Below, piece by piece: positions 45,228 through 53,931 of a stretch of DNA of 64,000 nucleotides. The notes under the pieces are model-generated. The model saw only the letters and a program-made list of their open reading frames with translations, had not been told where the DNA came from and did no database searches. Source of the DNA: Brachyspira suanatina (lineage in GTDB: Bacteria; Spirochaetota; Brachyspiria; Brachyspirales; Brachyspiraceae); contig NZ_CVLB01000001.1 in the NCBI RefSeq assembly GCF_001049755.1, positions 682,001 through 746,000 of the forward strand. The letters are read 5' to 3'. Position 1 is the first letter of the stretch, and every line of letters begins with the position of its first letter. The position numbers and the translations under genes were made by a program.

Positions 45228-45257
45228 TTGATATTATACCAAATATAGGTATAATAT
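45228..45257 (+). promoter_or_regulatory. Promoter of the Bat operon with overlapping inverted repeat
   Basis: TTGATA (45228-45233), 16-base spacer, TATAAT (45250-45255). A perfect 10-base inverted repeat with arms ATATTATACC and GGTATAATAT and a 7-base spacer (45231-45257) covers it, so a dimeric repressor could block it. Confidence 0.55.
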
Positions 45258-45287
45258 TAATAATATTTTATTTTTAATGGAAATGAT

Positions 45288-46331
45288 ATGTTTTTTGGAG
45301 ATTTTAAATTTATAGTTTTGTATATATTTATTCCTGTACTTATAATTTTATTTATTATGTCAAGGAGAAAAGTACATAAAGTTTTATCAATATTTACTAA
45401 AAACTTGAATTTTCAAAATGATAAAAATTATAAAAGAATATCAAATTTAAGAATATTCTCTATTATATTTATGATACTTGCAGCTGCATGCTTGATATTT
45501 GCTTTGATGCAGCCTAAATGGGGAATAATAGAGCAGAAAATAAAAACAGATAATTATATGGTAACTATAGCATTAGATTTATCAAGATCAATGGATGCTG
45601 ATGATGTATGGCCTTCAAGACTCGAAAGAGCTAAATTGGAAATAGAAAAATTTGTAAAAAAAACCGATAATTTATCTGTAGCATTAGTAGGTTTTGCAGG
45701 AACTAGTTTTATAGCTTCTCCTTTTACTCAGGATATGGAAACATTTACTTATATACTTGATAATTTAACAACTAAATCTGTTACGTTACAAGGTACTAGA
45801 ATAGCTGATGCTTTAGTTACAGCTAAGAATACTTTTAACGTTGATGCTGTTAGTAAAAAATCTATTATATTAATAACTGACGGTGAAGATCATGGCGGTT
45901 ATTTTGATGATATATTAAAGCAATTAAATGAAATGAATGTCAGTGTATATACTGTAGGTGTTGGAACTGAAGTTGGGGCTAGCATAAGCACTGATTTAGG
46001 AGTGAGAGAAAAATCTGTTATTTCAAAAAGAGATGATAATACATTGAAGTTAATAGCAGATTCTACTCATGGAAAAAGTTATATTGCAGAAAATGTTTCT
46101 CTTGAAAGCATATTTGATGATATGAAGCAGAGTATGGATAGTGTTTCAGCTGTGAGAAATAATAGAAGCTATAAAGAAAGATTTCAAATATTTTTGGCTA
46201 TTTCTGCAGGTTTGATATTTTTAGCAAGCATATTTAATATATTAACTCAAATAAGGGTGAGAGAAACTATTAAAGAGAAGATAATAAAAGAAAAAATAAT
46301 GAATAGAAAATCCGAAGTGAGGAATTATTAA
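45288..46331 (+). CDS. batA: BatA/BatB-type von Willebrand factor A membrane protein
   Basis: 347 aa. Membrane segments at about 9-24 and 56-75, a VWA domain with MIDAS motif DLSRSMDADD (about 96-105), TSFIASPFTQD and ITDGEDHGG, and a C-terminal membrane helix (FLAISAGLIFLASIFNIL). Bat proteins are envelope-associated and were linked to aerotolerance in Bacteroides. Only one VWA gene is present here, and no MoxR ATPase or DUF58 gene precedes it, so the operon is shorter than in Bacteroides or Leptospira. BatA and BatB cannot be told apart by eye. Confidence 0.87.
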   Translation: MFFGDFKFIVLYIFIPVLIILFIMSRRKVHKVLSIFTKNLNFQNDKNYKRISNLRIFSIIFMILAAACLIFALMQPKWGIIEQKIKTDNYMVTIALDLSRSMDADDVWPSRLERAKLEIEKFVKKTDNLSVALVGFAGTSFIASPFTQDMETFTYILDNLTTKSVTLQGTRIADALVTAKNTFNVDAVSKKSIILITDGEDHGGYFDDILKQLNEMNVSVYTVGVGTEVGASISTDLGVREKSVISKRDDNTLKLIADSTHGKSYIAENVSLESIFDDMKQSMDSVSAVRNNRSYKERFQIFLAISAGLIFLASIFNILTQIRVRETIKEKIIKEKIMNRKSEVRNY

Positions 46332-46339
46332 GAGGTATT

Positions 46340-47245
46340 ATGAAAATGAAAAAAATCAGTTTATTGATTATAATATTTTTATTCAGTTTTATTACAAATA
46401 TATATGCTTTTTCATTCAATGAGTTCACAGCAAAACTTGATGTTGACAGAGCAAACAGACTTATGAAGAAAGGCGATTATGATGGAGCTGTAACTTTATA
46501 TGAAAAGGCTTTAAGTAAAGTACCTAATTCACCTGAAATATTTTATAATATGGGTACTACTATGTCGTCTATAGGCGATATGAACAGTGCTCTTCAATTA
46601 TTTGATATGGCTAAAAAAAGCTTTACAGATAATACAAGTAAAGAAATGAAAAGCTCAGTACATTATAATGCAGGACTCACTAGAATTGAGATGGAAGATT
46701 ATCAAGGTGCTATAGATGAATTGGTTGAATCTCTTGTTAATACTCCAGATGACAGCAATTCAAAAATGGCATTAGAATATGCACAGAAAAAATTAGAAGA
46801 ACAAAAACAGAATAATAATGCAGGTCCTAGTATGCAGCAGAATCAAGATCAAAATCAGCAAGGACAAAGCGATAATAATAACAGCGGTTCTGGAAATAAT
46901 GATCAAAATAATCAAGATAATCAGAATAATGATAATCAGGATAATCAAAATAATCAGAACGATCAAAATCAAGATAATCAAAATAATCAGAACAATCAAA
47001 ACGATCAGAATAATAATAATCAAGATAATCAAAATAATGATGGAAATAATGATAATCAGAATAACAATGGCGGAGATAATAATCAGGATGATCAAAATAA
47101 TAATGGCGGAAATAATAATCAAAATGACAATCAGGACAGTAAATCAGATATAGACAGATTATTAGAGTCTTTAAGACAGTATAGAAAAGATAAAGATAAT
47201 GGAGATCAATATTACGGCGGAGGCAGAATTGATAAGGATTGGTAA
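46340..47245 (+). CDS. batC: BatC-like TPR protein with long Asn/Gln/Asp-rich tail
   Basis: 301 aa. Signal peptide (ISLLIIIFLFSFITNIYA), tetratricopeptide repeats (about 37-150, e.g. GDYDGAVTLYEKALSKVPNS), then over 100 residues made almost wholly of Asn, Gln and Asp, ending in a short charged segment. The TPR part should bind other Bat proteins. The tail's repetitive DNA could expand or contract. AGAGG is four bases before the ATG. Nine bases after batA; its 3' end overlaps the batD start. Confidence 0.85.
   Translation: MKMKKISLLIIIFLFSFITNIYAFSFNEFTAKLDVDRANRLMKKGDYDGAVTLYEKALSKVPNSPEIFYNMGTTMSSIGDMNSALQLFDMAKKSFTDNTSKEMKSSVHYNAGLTRIEMEDYQGAIDELVESLVNTPDDSNSKMALEYAQKKLEEQKQNNNAGPSMQQNQDQNQQGQSDNNNSGSGNNDQNNQDNQNNDNQDNQNNQNDQNQDNQNNQNNQNDQNNNNQDNQNNDGNNDNQNNNGGDNNQDDQNNNGGNNNQNDNQDSKSDIDRLLESLRQYRKDKDNGDQYYGGGRIDKDW
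46890..47130 (+). repeat. Low-complexity AATAATCAA-type coding repeat
   Basis: Imperfect tandem triplets (aat, cag/caa, gat) encoding the Asn/Gln/Asp tail of BatC. It forces a long isoleucine-only open frame on the other strand, which is not a gene. Confidence 0.7.
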
Positions 47246-48932
47246 TACAGCTTTAAAATATATATTGGCAGTATTTTTTATTGCTTGTTCATCTTTATTT
47301 TCTCAAACCAGCATCAATACAAAAATATCAGATACTAAAGTTGGTGTAGGCGAGGTGTTCACTGTTTCTGTAACTATAGATAATAGTTCAGGAAGAGTTT
47401 TAATAGATGATATTCCGGGTCTTACATTAAGAGGCACATCTCAGTCTATTAATATGATGTATTCTTCAGGAACTTTCAAATCTATAAAAACATATAATTT
47501 TACTTATGTAGCAAATAGTGAAGGTAAATATAAATTTGATCATATAACTGTTAAAATTAATAATAGAACATATATATCCAATCCTGTAGAGATAGAAGTT
47601 GTAAGTGCTCCTACTAGAAATGATGATTCTTATACACCAAGCGGAAACAGATTCAATGATTTTATGAATTATGCTGATGATATATATGTGGACAATAGCA
47701 TTAATAAAAAAGAAGTATATATGTATGAGCCTATATATATAACACAAAAGGCTTATACTCATATTCCTGTTACAGTTCTTGGATTTTCTAAAATACCAGA
47801 CAGAACGGATTTTATTTCATATTCTGATTCTTCAAAGTATAATACTTTTACTGAAATAATAGACGGAAAAAGAGTAAGCAGCATACCATTAAAAAGAGAA
47901 GTTCTTTATCCTGTGAAAACAGGTACTAAGGATATATTAACTACTCCTTTTGTATTTGAAAAAGACGGTATGTTTTATGATAGGGTACAATATGGAGAGG
48001 AAACTTTTTCTATAAAAGTGCTTCCGCTTCCTGATAGAAAAGGTTTTGAAAATTTTTCAGGTGCAGTTGGTAATTTTATTTTTACTACAAAAGTAAATAA
48101 AACTAATGTTGCTGTTGGAGAGGAGCTTTTAATTACAATGGAAGTTGCAGGCGAGGGTAATACTTCTATAATAACAATGCCTAATATTAATGATAATATT
48201 ACAAACTATTTCTCGGTTTATCAGCCTAAAATATATGAAACTAATTGGTTTGATGATAATAAAATGCTTGGAAGAAAAGTTAAAGAATATATTTTAGTAG
48301 CTAAAAATGAGGGAGCTTCTTCTATTGATAGTATTAATTTCTGTTATTTCTCTCCTAATGATAAGGCTTATACTAATATACATTCTAATCCTATAAGCTT
48401 AACAATATCAGGAAATAAAATTAATAATAATTCATTTGTTAATAATGATGGTGAAGAAATAAATACTATATCTATAAGAAATACTAATCTTAGAGAAGAT
48501 AAGAATTTCAAAGTGTTAAGCATTAATATAATTTATATTTATATATTAATATTGATAATTGCTTCTTTGTTTATTTATAATGCTAAAAGATTTAGTAATA
48601 TAAAATTTTCATTTGCTAAAAAAGATAATAAAGATAATAGTATAGATGATATTTTAAATTATTATAATTCTAATAATAGAAAAGAGTATTGTAAATCTGT
48701 AGAAAATCTTTTACTTACTGCTATAAAAAATAAATTTAATATACAAGATGATAATGTTTTGTATGATAAATTAAAAGATTATATTGATTATGAAAAATCT
48801 AATGAAATAAAAAATATAATTGATAAATGTAATTTTGAATTGTATTCAGGGAAATCATCAGGAAATGAAGATTATCATACAAAATCTATGGAATTAGTAA
48901 AATATATAAAAGAATTAAAAATTAAAAAGTAA
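47229..48932 (+). CDS. batD: BatD-like protein
   Basis: 567 aa from the start chosen here. The in-frame ATG at 47199 has no ribosome binding site, whereas TTG 47229 has GGAGG (47219-47223) five bases upstream and yields a normal signal peptide (TALKYILAVFFIACSSLFS). The start thus overlaps batC by 17 bases. BatD features: several Ig-like beta domains (VGVGEVFTVSVTIDN, VGEELLITMEVAGEG), then a membrane helix (IYIYILILIIASLFIYNA) and a cytoplasmic tail. Probably works with BatA and BatC in the cell envelope; its activity is unknown. Confidence 0.85.
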   Translation: MIRIGNTALKYILAVFFIACSSLFSQTSINTKISDTKVGVGEVFTVSVTIDNSSGRVLIDDIPGLTLRGTSQSINMMYSSGTFKSIKTYNFTYVANSEGKYKFDHITVKINNRTYISNPVEIEVVSAPTRNDDSYTPSGNRFNDFMNYADDIYVDNSINKKEVYMYEPIYITQKAYTHIPVTVLGFSKIPDRTDFISYSDSSKYNTFTEIIDGKRVSSIPLKREVLYPVKTGTKDILTTPFVFEKDGMFYDRVQYGEETFSIKVLPLPDRKGFENFSGAVGNFIFTTKVNKTNVAVGEELLITMEVAGEGNTSIITMPNINDNITNYFSVYQPKIYETNWFDDNKMLGRKVKEYILVAKNEGASSIDSINFCYFSPNDKAYTNIHSNPISLTISGNKINNNSFVNNDGEEINTISIRNTNLREDKNFKVLSINIIYIYILILIIASLFIYNAKRFSNIKFSFAKKDNKDNSIDDILNYYNSNNRKEYCKSVENLLLTAIKNKFNIQDDNVLYDKLKDYIDYEKSNEIKNIIDKCNFELYSGKSSGNEDYHTKSMELVKYIKELKIKK

Positions 48933-48958
48933 TTTTATATGATAGGTTATATATTGAT

Positions 48959-49630
48959 ATGAAAAAATTAATTATAGTATTACTTTTGTTTCAATCATAT
49001 TATTTATGCATTGCAGCTGATTTGGATAAATTAAATAATTTATTTGAATCTGCTAATAAACTTTATAATGACGGCAAATATTTAGAGGCTAATTATTTGT
49101 ATAAAGATATTGCGGCATCTAATTTTGTTTCAAAAGATTTGTATTATAATTTAGCTTCATCTTATGCGGCTATTGGAAGCAATGGATATGCAGTTCTTTA
49201 TTATGAAAAGGCTTTGAATATATCTCCTTTTGATAAGGAAACAAAAGTGATGATAAATTCATTAACAGGCAATAATGATTATGATTCTCAGCTTATAATT
49301 ATAATGTATGGATTTTTAATATTGTTTTTGATATTTTTTACTTTAATGATAATAATGTTTATAAAAAGAAAAAAAATAAATAAATTTTTATTAATGCTTT
49401 CAATAGTTCTTTTAATACCTACTGCAATATTAAATAATAATATAAATTCTGATTATGTAATAACAATAGATGATGCCAATCTATACAGCGGAAGCAGTAC
49501 AAAATCATCTATAGTTTCACAAATATCTGAAGGCGAGAAATTGAAAGTGCTTGAAGAATATACTAATTGGTATTATGTTAAAGGTAATTTCAAAGGCTGG
49601 ATAAGTAAAAGTTCTGCTGAAAAAATATAG
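48959..49630 (+). CDS. batE: BatE-like TPR/SH3 membrane protein
   Basis: 223 aa. Signal peptide (IIVLLLFQSYYLCIA), two TPR units (about 20-95), two membrane helices (LIIIMYGFLILFLIFF and FLLMLSIVLLIPTA), then a C-terminal SH3-like domain (DDANLYSGSSTKSS ... WYYVKGNFKGWI). The TPR-membrane-SH3 order is the BatE pattern. It follows batD by 26 bases and closes the operon. Confidence 0.8.
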   Translation: MKKLIIVLLLFQSYYLCIAADLDKLNNLFESANKLYNDGKYLEANYLYKDIAASNFVSKDLYYNLASSYAAIGSNGYAVLYYEKALNISPFDKETKVMINSLTGNNDYDSQLIIIMYGFLILFLIFFTLMIIMFIKRKKINKFLLMLSIVLLIPTAILNNNINSDYVITIDDANLYSGSSTKSSIVSQISEGEKLKVLEEYTNWYYVKGNFKGWISKSSAEKI

Positions 49631-49674
49631 TTATTTAGGTATATCCTAAAGTTATAGTATAAAAGTAAATTAAA

Positions 49675-50439
49675 ATGAAAAAAGTTTATTTTGATACCAA
49701 TATATTTATTTACTTCGAAAATAAATACAAACAATATTTAAGTATTATTGATAATTCAAAACTAAATGACTATAAATATTATTATTCTTATGCTCATATA
49801 ATAGATTTAGAAAATTCCACTAATAGAGAAGATGTTTTGAATATTATAGAAAATATAGCAGATAGTAATTATTTTAATGATGGATTACAAAAAGAGGAAG
49901 AAAGAAAACCAACATATTTTTTTAATCATAAAACTGATTTTAAAAAAAATTATATCAGTAATTTAAAATCAAAAGACTTTAAGGATAACTTTTTAAATAA
50001 ATATAATATTACGGCAAAAGAGTTTGATGAAAACATATATAAACGGGAAAAAATAGTAGAAGATCAAAATGAACATAAAAGCTATCGAGTAAAATTAAGA
50101 AATAGTAAAAATAAGATGGGTGATAAAGAATTAATAGGATTAGTAAAATGCCTATTAGATAATAACTATAAAGAAGATAAAATAATATTATTACTTTTTA
50201 AAGATATTTTGGATATAAATAAAAATAATCAATTACAAGATAAAAATTCTAAAGATTTTAAAAATATTTCTATGGATGCTTACCATTGTTCTTTTTCAAT
50301 TCAATTTGACTATTTTGTAACAGATGATGATAAAATTCATGATAAATTTAATTATATTTATAACATTATTAATAAAAGTGGAGGTTGTATAGAAACAAAA
50401 TTATTAAAATTTAATGATTTTATAAATGAAATAAAATAA
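49675..50439 (+). CDS. PIN-like domain protein
   Basis: 254 aa. Opens KKVYFDTNIFIYFE (Asp7 and Glu15 as candidate metal ligands) and has DAYHCSF and DYFVTDDDKIHD in the C-terminal half, the usual PIN order. The middle is lysine- and asparagine-rich and lacks clear homology. Larger than VapC toxins and without a small antitoxin gene beside it. An RNase activity is plausible but not shown by the sequence alone. ATG at 49675, 44 bases after batE, with no strong ribosome binding site. Confidence 0.6.
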   Translation: MKKVYFDTNIFIYFENKYKQYLSIIDNSKLNDYKYYYSYAHIIDLENSTNREDVLNIIENIADSNYFNDGLQKEEERKPTYFFNHKTDFKKNYISNLKSKDFKDNFLNKYNITAKEFDENIYKREKIVEDQNEHKSYRVKLRNSKNKMGDKELIGLVKCLLDNNYKEDKIILLLFKDILDINKNNQLQDKNSKDFKNISMDAYHCSFSIQFDYFVTDDDKIHDKFNYIYNIINKSGGCIETKLLKFNDFINEIK

Positions 50440-50572
50440 ATATATAATTAGATTATAAAATGTATAAAGATTAATTCATATACGATTACTAGTATAATTT
50501 TAAGAAAAATATTAATGAATGTGGTGGCTGAAAGAAAAAAGAATATGATACATTCAAAAATTATATAGATTG

Positions 50573-50856
50573 CTTATACTGAAAATTTTTAAGTTTGTCA
50601 AATGATACACTTTATATAAATGTTATCTACTTTTTTGTCGCACACATGCAGGTGGACTTCGTCGGCACGCACAGCTAGGCGGACTGTGCCTGCTTCTCGC
50701 CGTAGGCGGGCTTCGCCTGTGGCAATACCATAGCCACTTCCTTCGGTCGCAAAAGAAGTAGGGTATGGCACGACTGTGTGCTTCGCAGGAAAGCCCCAGA
50801 TATAAAAACAAAAATATAAATTTATTTTTGACAAAATATAGTTGTTTAAGTAATAT
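50573..50856 (-). repeat. GC-rich dispersed repeat, inverted copy
   Basis: The outward minus-strand promoter lies at the left end: TTGACA (50601-50596), 17 bases, TATAAG (50578-50573). The outward plus-strand promoter lies at the right end (50828-50856). The core (about 50640-50810) is rich in G+C and shares GGCGGGCTTCGCCT and AAAGAAGTAGGG-type blocks with the copies at 18.9 and 43.8 kb, in opposite orientation. The region from 50440 to 50572 holds nothing recognisable. Confidence 0.7.
50828..50856 (+). promoter_or_regulatory. Repeat-borne promoter of mnmA
   Basis: TTGACA (50828-50833), 17-base spacer, TAATAT (50851-50856), about 90 bases before mnmA. It is the terminal segment of the repeat. 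Confidence 0.7.
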
Positions 50857-50945
50857 AATAAAATTTAAAATGTTTTCTTATTTGTAATTTTTATTAAATT
50901 CAATATGATATAGTTATATTATATAAAGAATAAAAGGAGAGTAGT

Positions 50946-52004
50946 ATGCAAAAAATAGCAGTTGGAATGAGTGCAGGAGTTGATTCTACTACTACAGCAA
51001 AACTTTTAAAAGAGCAGGGTAATGATGTATTCGGCGTTACTATGCTTTTATGGAATGGAGATGAAAGAGCACCTTTAAGCGGTTCTTGTTATAGTCCTTA
51101 TCAGAAAAATATTGTAGAGGAATGCGAAAAATATGCAATGGCAATAGGTATAGATTATTATGCATTCGATGTAAGCGAGATGTTTCAGAAAAAAGTTATA
51201 GATTATGTTACTGAATCTTATAAAAAAGGATTCACTCCAAACCCTTGTATAATGTGTAATAGTCAGATTAAATTTATGGCTTTATTTGAGGCTATAGAAA
51301 AACAAGGTTTAGAATTTGATAAATTTGCTACAGGACATTATGCTGGTGTAAAATACGATGAAAAAACTAAAAGATATCTTCTTTTAAGAGGAAAAAATTT
51401 AATAAAAGATCAGTCATATTTTTTGTACAGACTTACTCAAGATCAATTATCTAAAATAATGTTTCCAATGCATGAAAATACAAAAGAAGATACAAGAAAC
51501 ATTGCAAGAGAATATAATTTAGATGTTGCAGAAAAGAGTGAGAGTCAGGATTTTTTTGCTGGCGAGTATCATAGATTATTTGACGAAGATAAAGAAGGTA
51601 ACATAATAAATATAGATACTAATGAAATATTAGGACATCATAAAGGAATATGGCATTATACAGTAGGGCAGAGAAAAGGTTTGGGTATAGCCTATAAAGA
51701 ACCTCTATTTATAGTAGCATTAGACAGTAAAACGAATACTGTTTATGTTGGAAATAAAAATCATACATTTGTTAATGAAGTAAAAATATATGATGTTAAT
51801 TGGATAGCAGAACCTAAGCAAAAAGAATTTGAAGCATTAGTAAAAACAAGAAGTGCACATAAAGGTACTATGGCTACTGTCATTCCAATAGATGAAAATA
51901 CTATTAATGTAAAATTTTATGAACCTACAGGTATTATAGCTAAAGGACAATCATGTGTATGTTATGATAATGATGTAACTTTATGCGGAGGCATTGTTTA
52001 TTGA
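50946..52004 (+). CDS. mnmA: tRNA 2-thiouridylase MnmA, variant cysteines
   Basis: Thiolates U34 of Lys, Glu and Gln tRNAs using ATP and persulfide sulfur. 352 aa. PP-loop SAGVDS (9-14), where most members have SGGVDS. The nucleophilic cysteine region reads NPCIMCN, giving Cys101 and Cys104, so the usual aspartate is a cysteine. The second catalytic cysteine region reads SQDFFAGEY (canonical SQDICF), so it is missing. HYTVGQRKGLGIA is the conserved downstream motif. It may belong to the group that uses an iron-sulfur cluster. Ribosome binding site AAGGAGA (50934-50940). No IscS-type gene is adjacent. Confidence 0.88.
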   Translation: MQKIAVGMSAGVDSTTTAKLLKEQGNDVFGVTMLLWNGDERAPLSGSCYSPYQKNIVEECEKYAMAIGIDYYAFDVSEMFQKKVIDYVTESYKKGFTPNPCIMCNSQIKFMALFEAIEKQGLEFDKFATGHYAGVKYDEKTKRYLLLRGKNLIKDQSYFLYRLTQDQLSKIMFPMHENTKEDTRNIAREYNLDVAEKSESQDFFAGEYHRLFDEDKEGNIINIDTNEILGHHKGIWHYTVGQRKGLGIAYKEPLFIVALDSKTNTVYVGNKNHTFVNEVKIYDVNWIAEPKQKEFEALVKTRSAHKGTMATVIPIDENTINVKFYEPTGIIAKGQSCVCYDNDVTLCGGIVY

Positions 52005-52089
52005 TTTACATTTATAGAATTTGATTGTTTTTTATATAGAAGATTTTTTATAATTTATAAATAGTAAAAATAATTAAGGAAAATATCAG

Positions 52090-52902
52090 ATGAATAAATT
52101 ATATATACTTATTTTTAGTTTTGTATTGCTAGTATCATGTTCTAATGCTGGTAAAATAAATTGGGAAAGTGATTTTGATGTATCAGTTGAAAAATCAAAA
52201 TCTGAAAATAAAATAATAATGATGGATATATATACTGATTGGTGCGGTGCATGCAAAGAAATGGATAAAACTACTTTTAAAAATAAAAGTGTAATTGATA
52301 GCAGCACAAATTTTATAGCATTAAAATTCAATCCTGAAAAAATGCCTAATGGTAAAGATATACTAAAAAAATATAATATATTAGGTTTTCCTACTATGCT
52401 TTTTATAAATAGCGACGGATTTATTTTAAAAAGAATAGTAGGCTATATTGAAAGCGATGAATTAATAAATGAAATGAATGGCATGAAGGAAAGAAATGAT
52501 AGAGTGAAGACTATATTCAAAGATGATAATATTTCATTGGATAAGTTAGATATATATCTTGAGTCAGGTTATGATAATGAGGCTTTAGATATGTATAATA
52601 AATTAACATCAGAAAATAAAATACCTGAAGATAAAATGGCTAAATATATGTCAAGTATTGCTCTTTTGCTTTTAGATAACAATAAACTTGAAGAAGGAAT
52701 GAAATATTTCAATGAGATAATAAGCAAATATAGTAATTATAATGAAGTTTATATAGCTCATTATTATAAAGCTTTGGATATGATAGTTAATAATGCTCAG
52801 ACAAATGAAGGTATAAAATATATAGAGAATCTTACAAATCAAGTACCAGATGGGGTAAAAAGTGAATATTTAGATTTTATAGATTATTTTAGTTCTAATT
52901 AA
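52090..52902 (+). CDS. Thioredoxin-fold lipoprotein 1
   Basis: 270 aa lipoprotein (signal LIFSFVLLVSC). Thioredoxin-like domain (about 35-135): DIYTDWCGACKEM supplies the redox pair, and the cis-proline segment reads NILGFPTMLFI. A helical C-terminal half (about 150-270) resembles TPR repeats (LDNNKLEEGMKYFNEIISKYSN). A periplasmic or outer-membrane disulfide role is inferred. Paralogous to the next gene, with the same domain order and similar length. Confidence 0.85.
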   Translation: MNKLYILIFSFVLLVSCSNAGKINWESDFDVSVEKSKSENKIIMMDIYTDWCGACKEMDKTTFKNKSVIDSSTNFIALKFNPEKMPNGKDILKKYNILGFPTMLFINSDGFILKRIVGYIESDELINEMNGMKERNDRVKTIFKDDNISLDKLDIYLESGYDNEALDMYNKLTSENKIPEDKMAKYMSSIALLLLDNNKLEEGMKYFNEIISKYSNYNEVYIAHYYKALDMIVNNAQTNEGIKYIENLTNQVPDGVKSEYLDFIDYFSSN

Positions 52903-52960
52903 ACATATTGTTTTATTATATAAATACTTTATAATAGTATAATTACAAAAGGAGAAAACT

Positions 52961-53788
52961 ATGAATAAAAATATATTAATGATACTTTTTATAATGTTTA
53001 CATCAATTATTTCATGCAATAAAGCAAGTGCCGAAATAAAATGGGAAAAAGATTTGGCTACAGCTATGAAGAAGGCTAAAGAAAAGAATTTGCCAATAAT
53101 GATAGATGTTTATACTGATTGGTGTACTTGGTGTAAAGAATTAGATAAAAATACTTATTCACATAAAGATGTTATAGATGTTGCTAAGAAGATGGTTTCT
53201 GTTAAATTAAATCCTGAGACTTCAGAAGAAGGTGCAGAAATAGCTCAAAGATATGGAGTAAACGGATTTCCTACAATACTTTTTATAAGTGCTGACGGTT
53301 TTATATTAGAAAATGTAGGAGGATATGTTGAGGGTGAAAAATTTGTACCTTATATGAAAAATGCTATAGATAAATTAGATAAAGTAAATTCAGTATTAGC
53401 AAATAAAGAACCTACTTTGGAAAAGTTAGATTTATATATGGAATCAGGTAATGAAGTAGAATCTCAAAAAATATATGATGCTTTAATTCAGAAAAAAGCT
53501 ATATCTAAAGAAAAAATGCCTAAATATTTACTTGGTTTTGGTTTGATAAAGGCGCAAAAAAAAGATTATGATAATGCTAATAAATATTTTGATGATATAA
53601 TAAAAAATTATCCTAATTCTGAAGAGCTTTATATAGCACATTATTACAAAGCTGTTATGATGGCTTTAGCAGGTGAAAAAGATGAGCCTAAAAAATATTT
53701 AGAAAAACTTATTAATGATCCTAAAGTTCCTGAAAACATGAAACTTCAATATGAAAATTTATTATCATATATAAATGAAACTAATTAA
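52961..53788 (+). CDS. Thioredoxin-fold lipoprotein 2
   Basis: 275 aa, tandem paralogue of the preceding gene. Lipoprotein-like signal (ILMILFIMFTSIISC), active site DVYTDWCTWCKELD, cis-proline GVNGFPTILFI and a TPR-like tail (KKDYDNANKYFDDIIKNYPN). The dipeptide between the active cysteines (Thr-Trp against Gly-Ala) suggests a different redox potential from the first copy. AAAGGAGA precedes the ATG. An intrinsic terminator follows. Confidence 0.85.
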   Translation: MNKNILMILFIMFTSIISCNKASAEIKWEKDLATAMKKAKEKNLPIMIDVYTDWCTWCKELDKNTYSHKDVIDVAKKMVSVKLNPETSEEGAEIAQRYGVNGFPTILFISADGFILENVGGYVEGEKFVPYMKNAIDKLDKVNSVLANKEPTLEKLDLYMESGNEVESQKIYDALIQKKAISKEKMPKYLLGFGLIKAQKKDYDNANKYFDDIIKNYPNSEELYIAHYYKAVMMALAGEKDEPKKYLEKLINDPKVPENMKLQYENLLSYINETN

Positions 53789-53816
53789 TATTTTTTATAA
53801 AATAAAAAAATATTTT

Positions 53817-53849
53817 CAAAAGAGATGCTTTAATTAGTATCTCTTTTTT
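53817..53849 (+). terminator. Intrinsic terminator of the thioredoxin lipoprotein pair
   Basis: Ten-base stem AAAAAGAGAT/ATCTCTTTTT (53817-53826, 53839-53848), 12-base loop, T run. Confidence 0.8.
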
Positions 53850-53931
53850 ATTTTTAATACTTTAAAAAATAAAGTATTATAATATAATAATTTTGTATTT
53901 AAATTATTTATGAATATGGATTTAAAAAATT

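Noticed and set aside
46793-47122. 109-aa minus-strand frame made almost only of isoleucine
   Set aside because: It is the antisense image of the AAT/CAG/GAT repeat in batC, has no ribosome binding site and an impossible composition.
49675-50439. Second toxin-antitoxin module
   Set aside because: The PIN-like protein is too large and has no small overlapping antitoxin gene.
50598-50834. 78-aa minus-strand frame inside the GC-rich repeat
   Set aside because: It spans both repeat ends and the core, lacks a ribosome binding site and is not kept in the other copies; the region reads as repeat, not gene.
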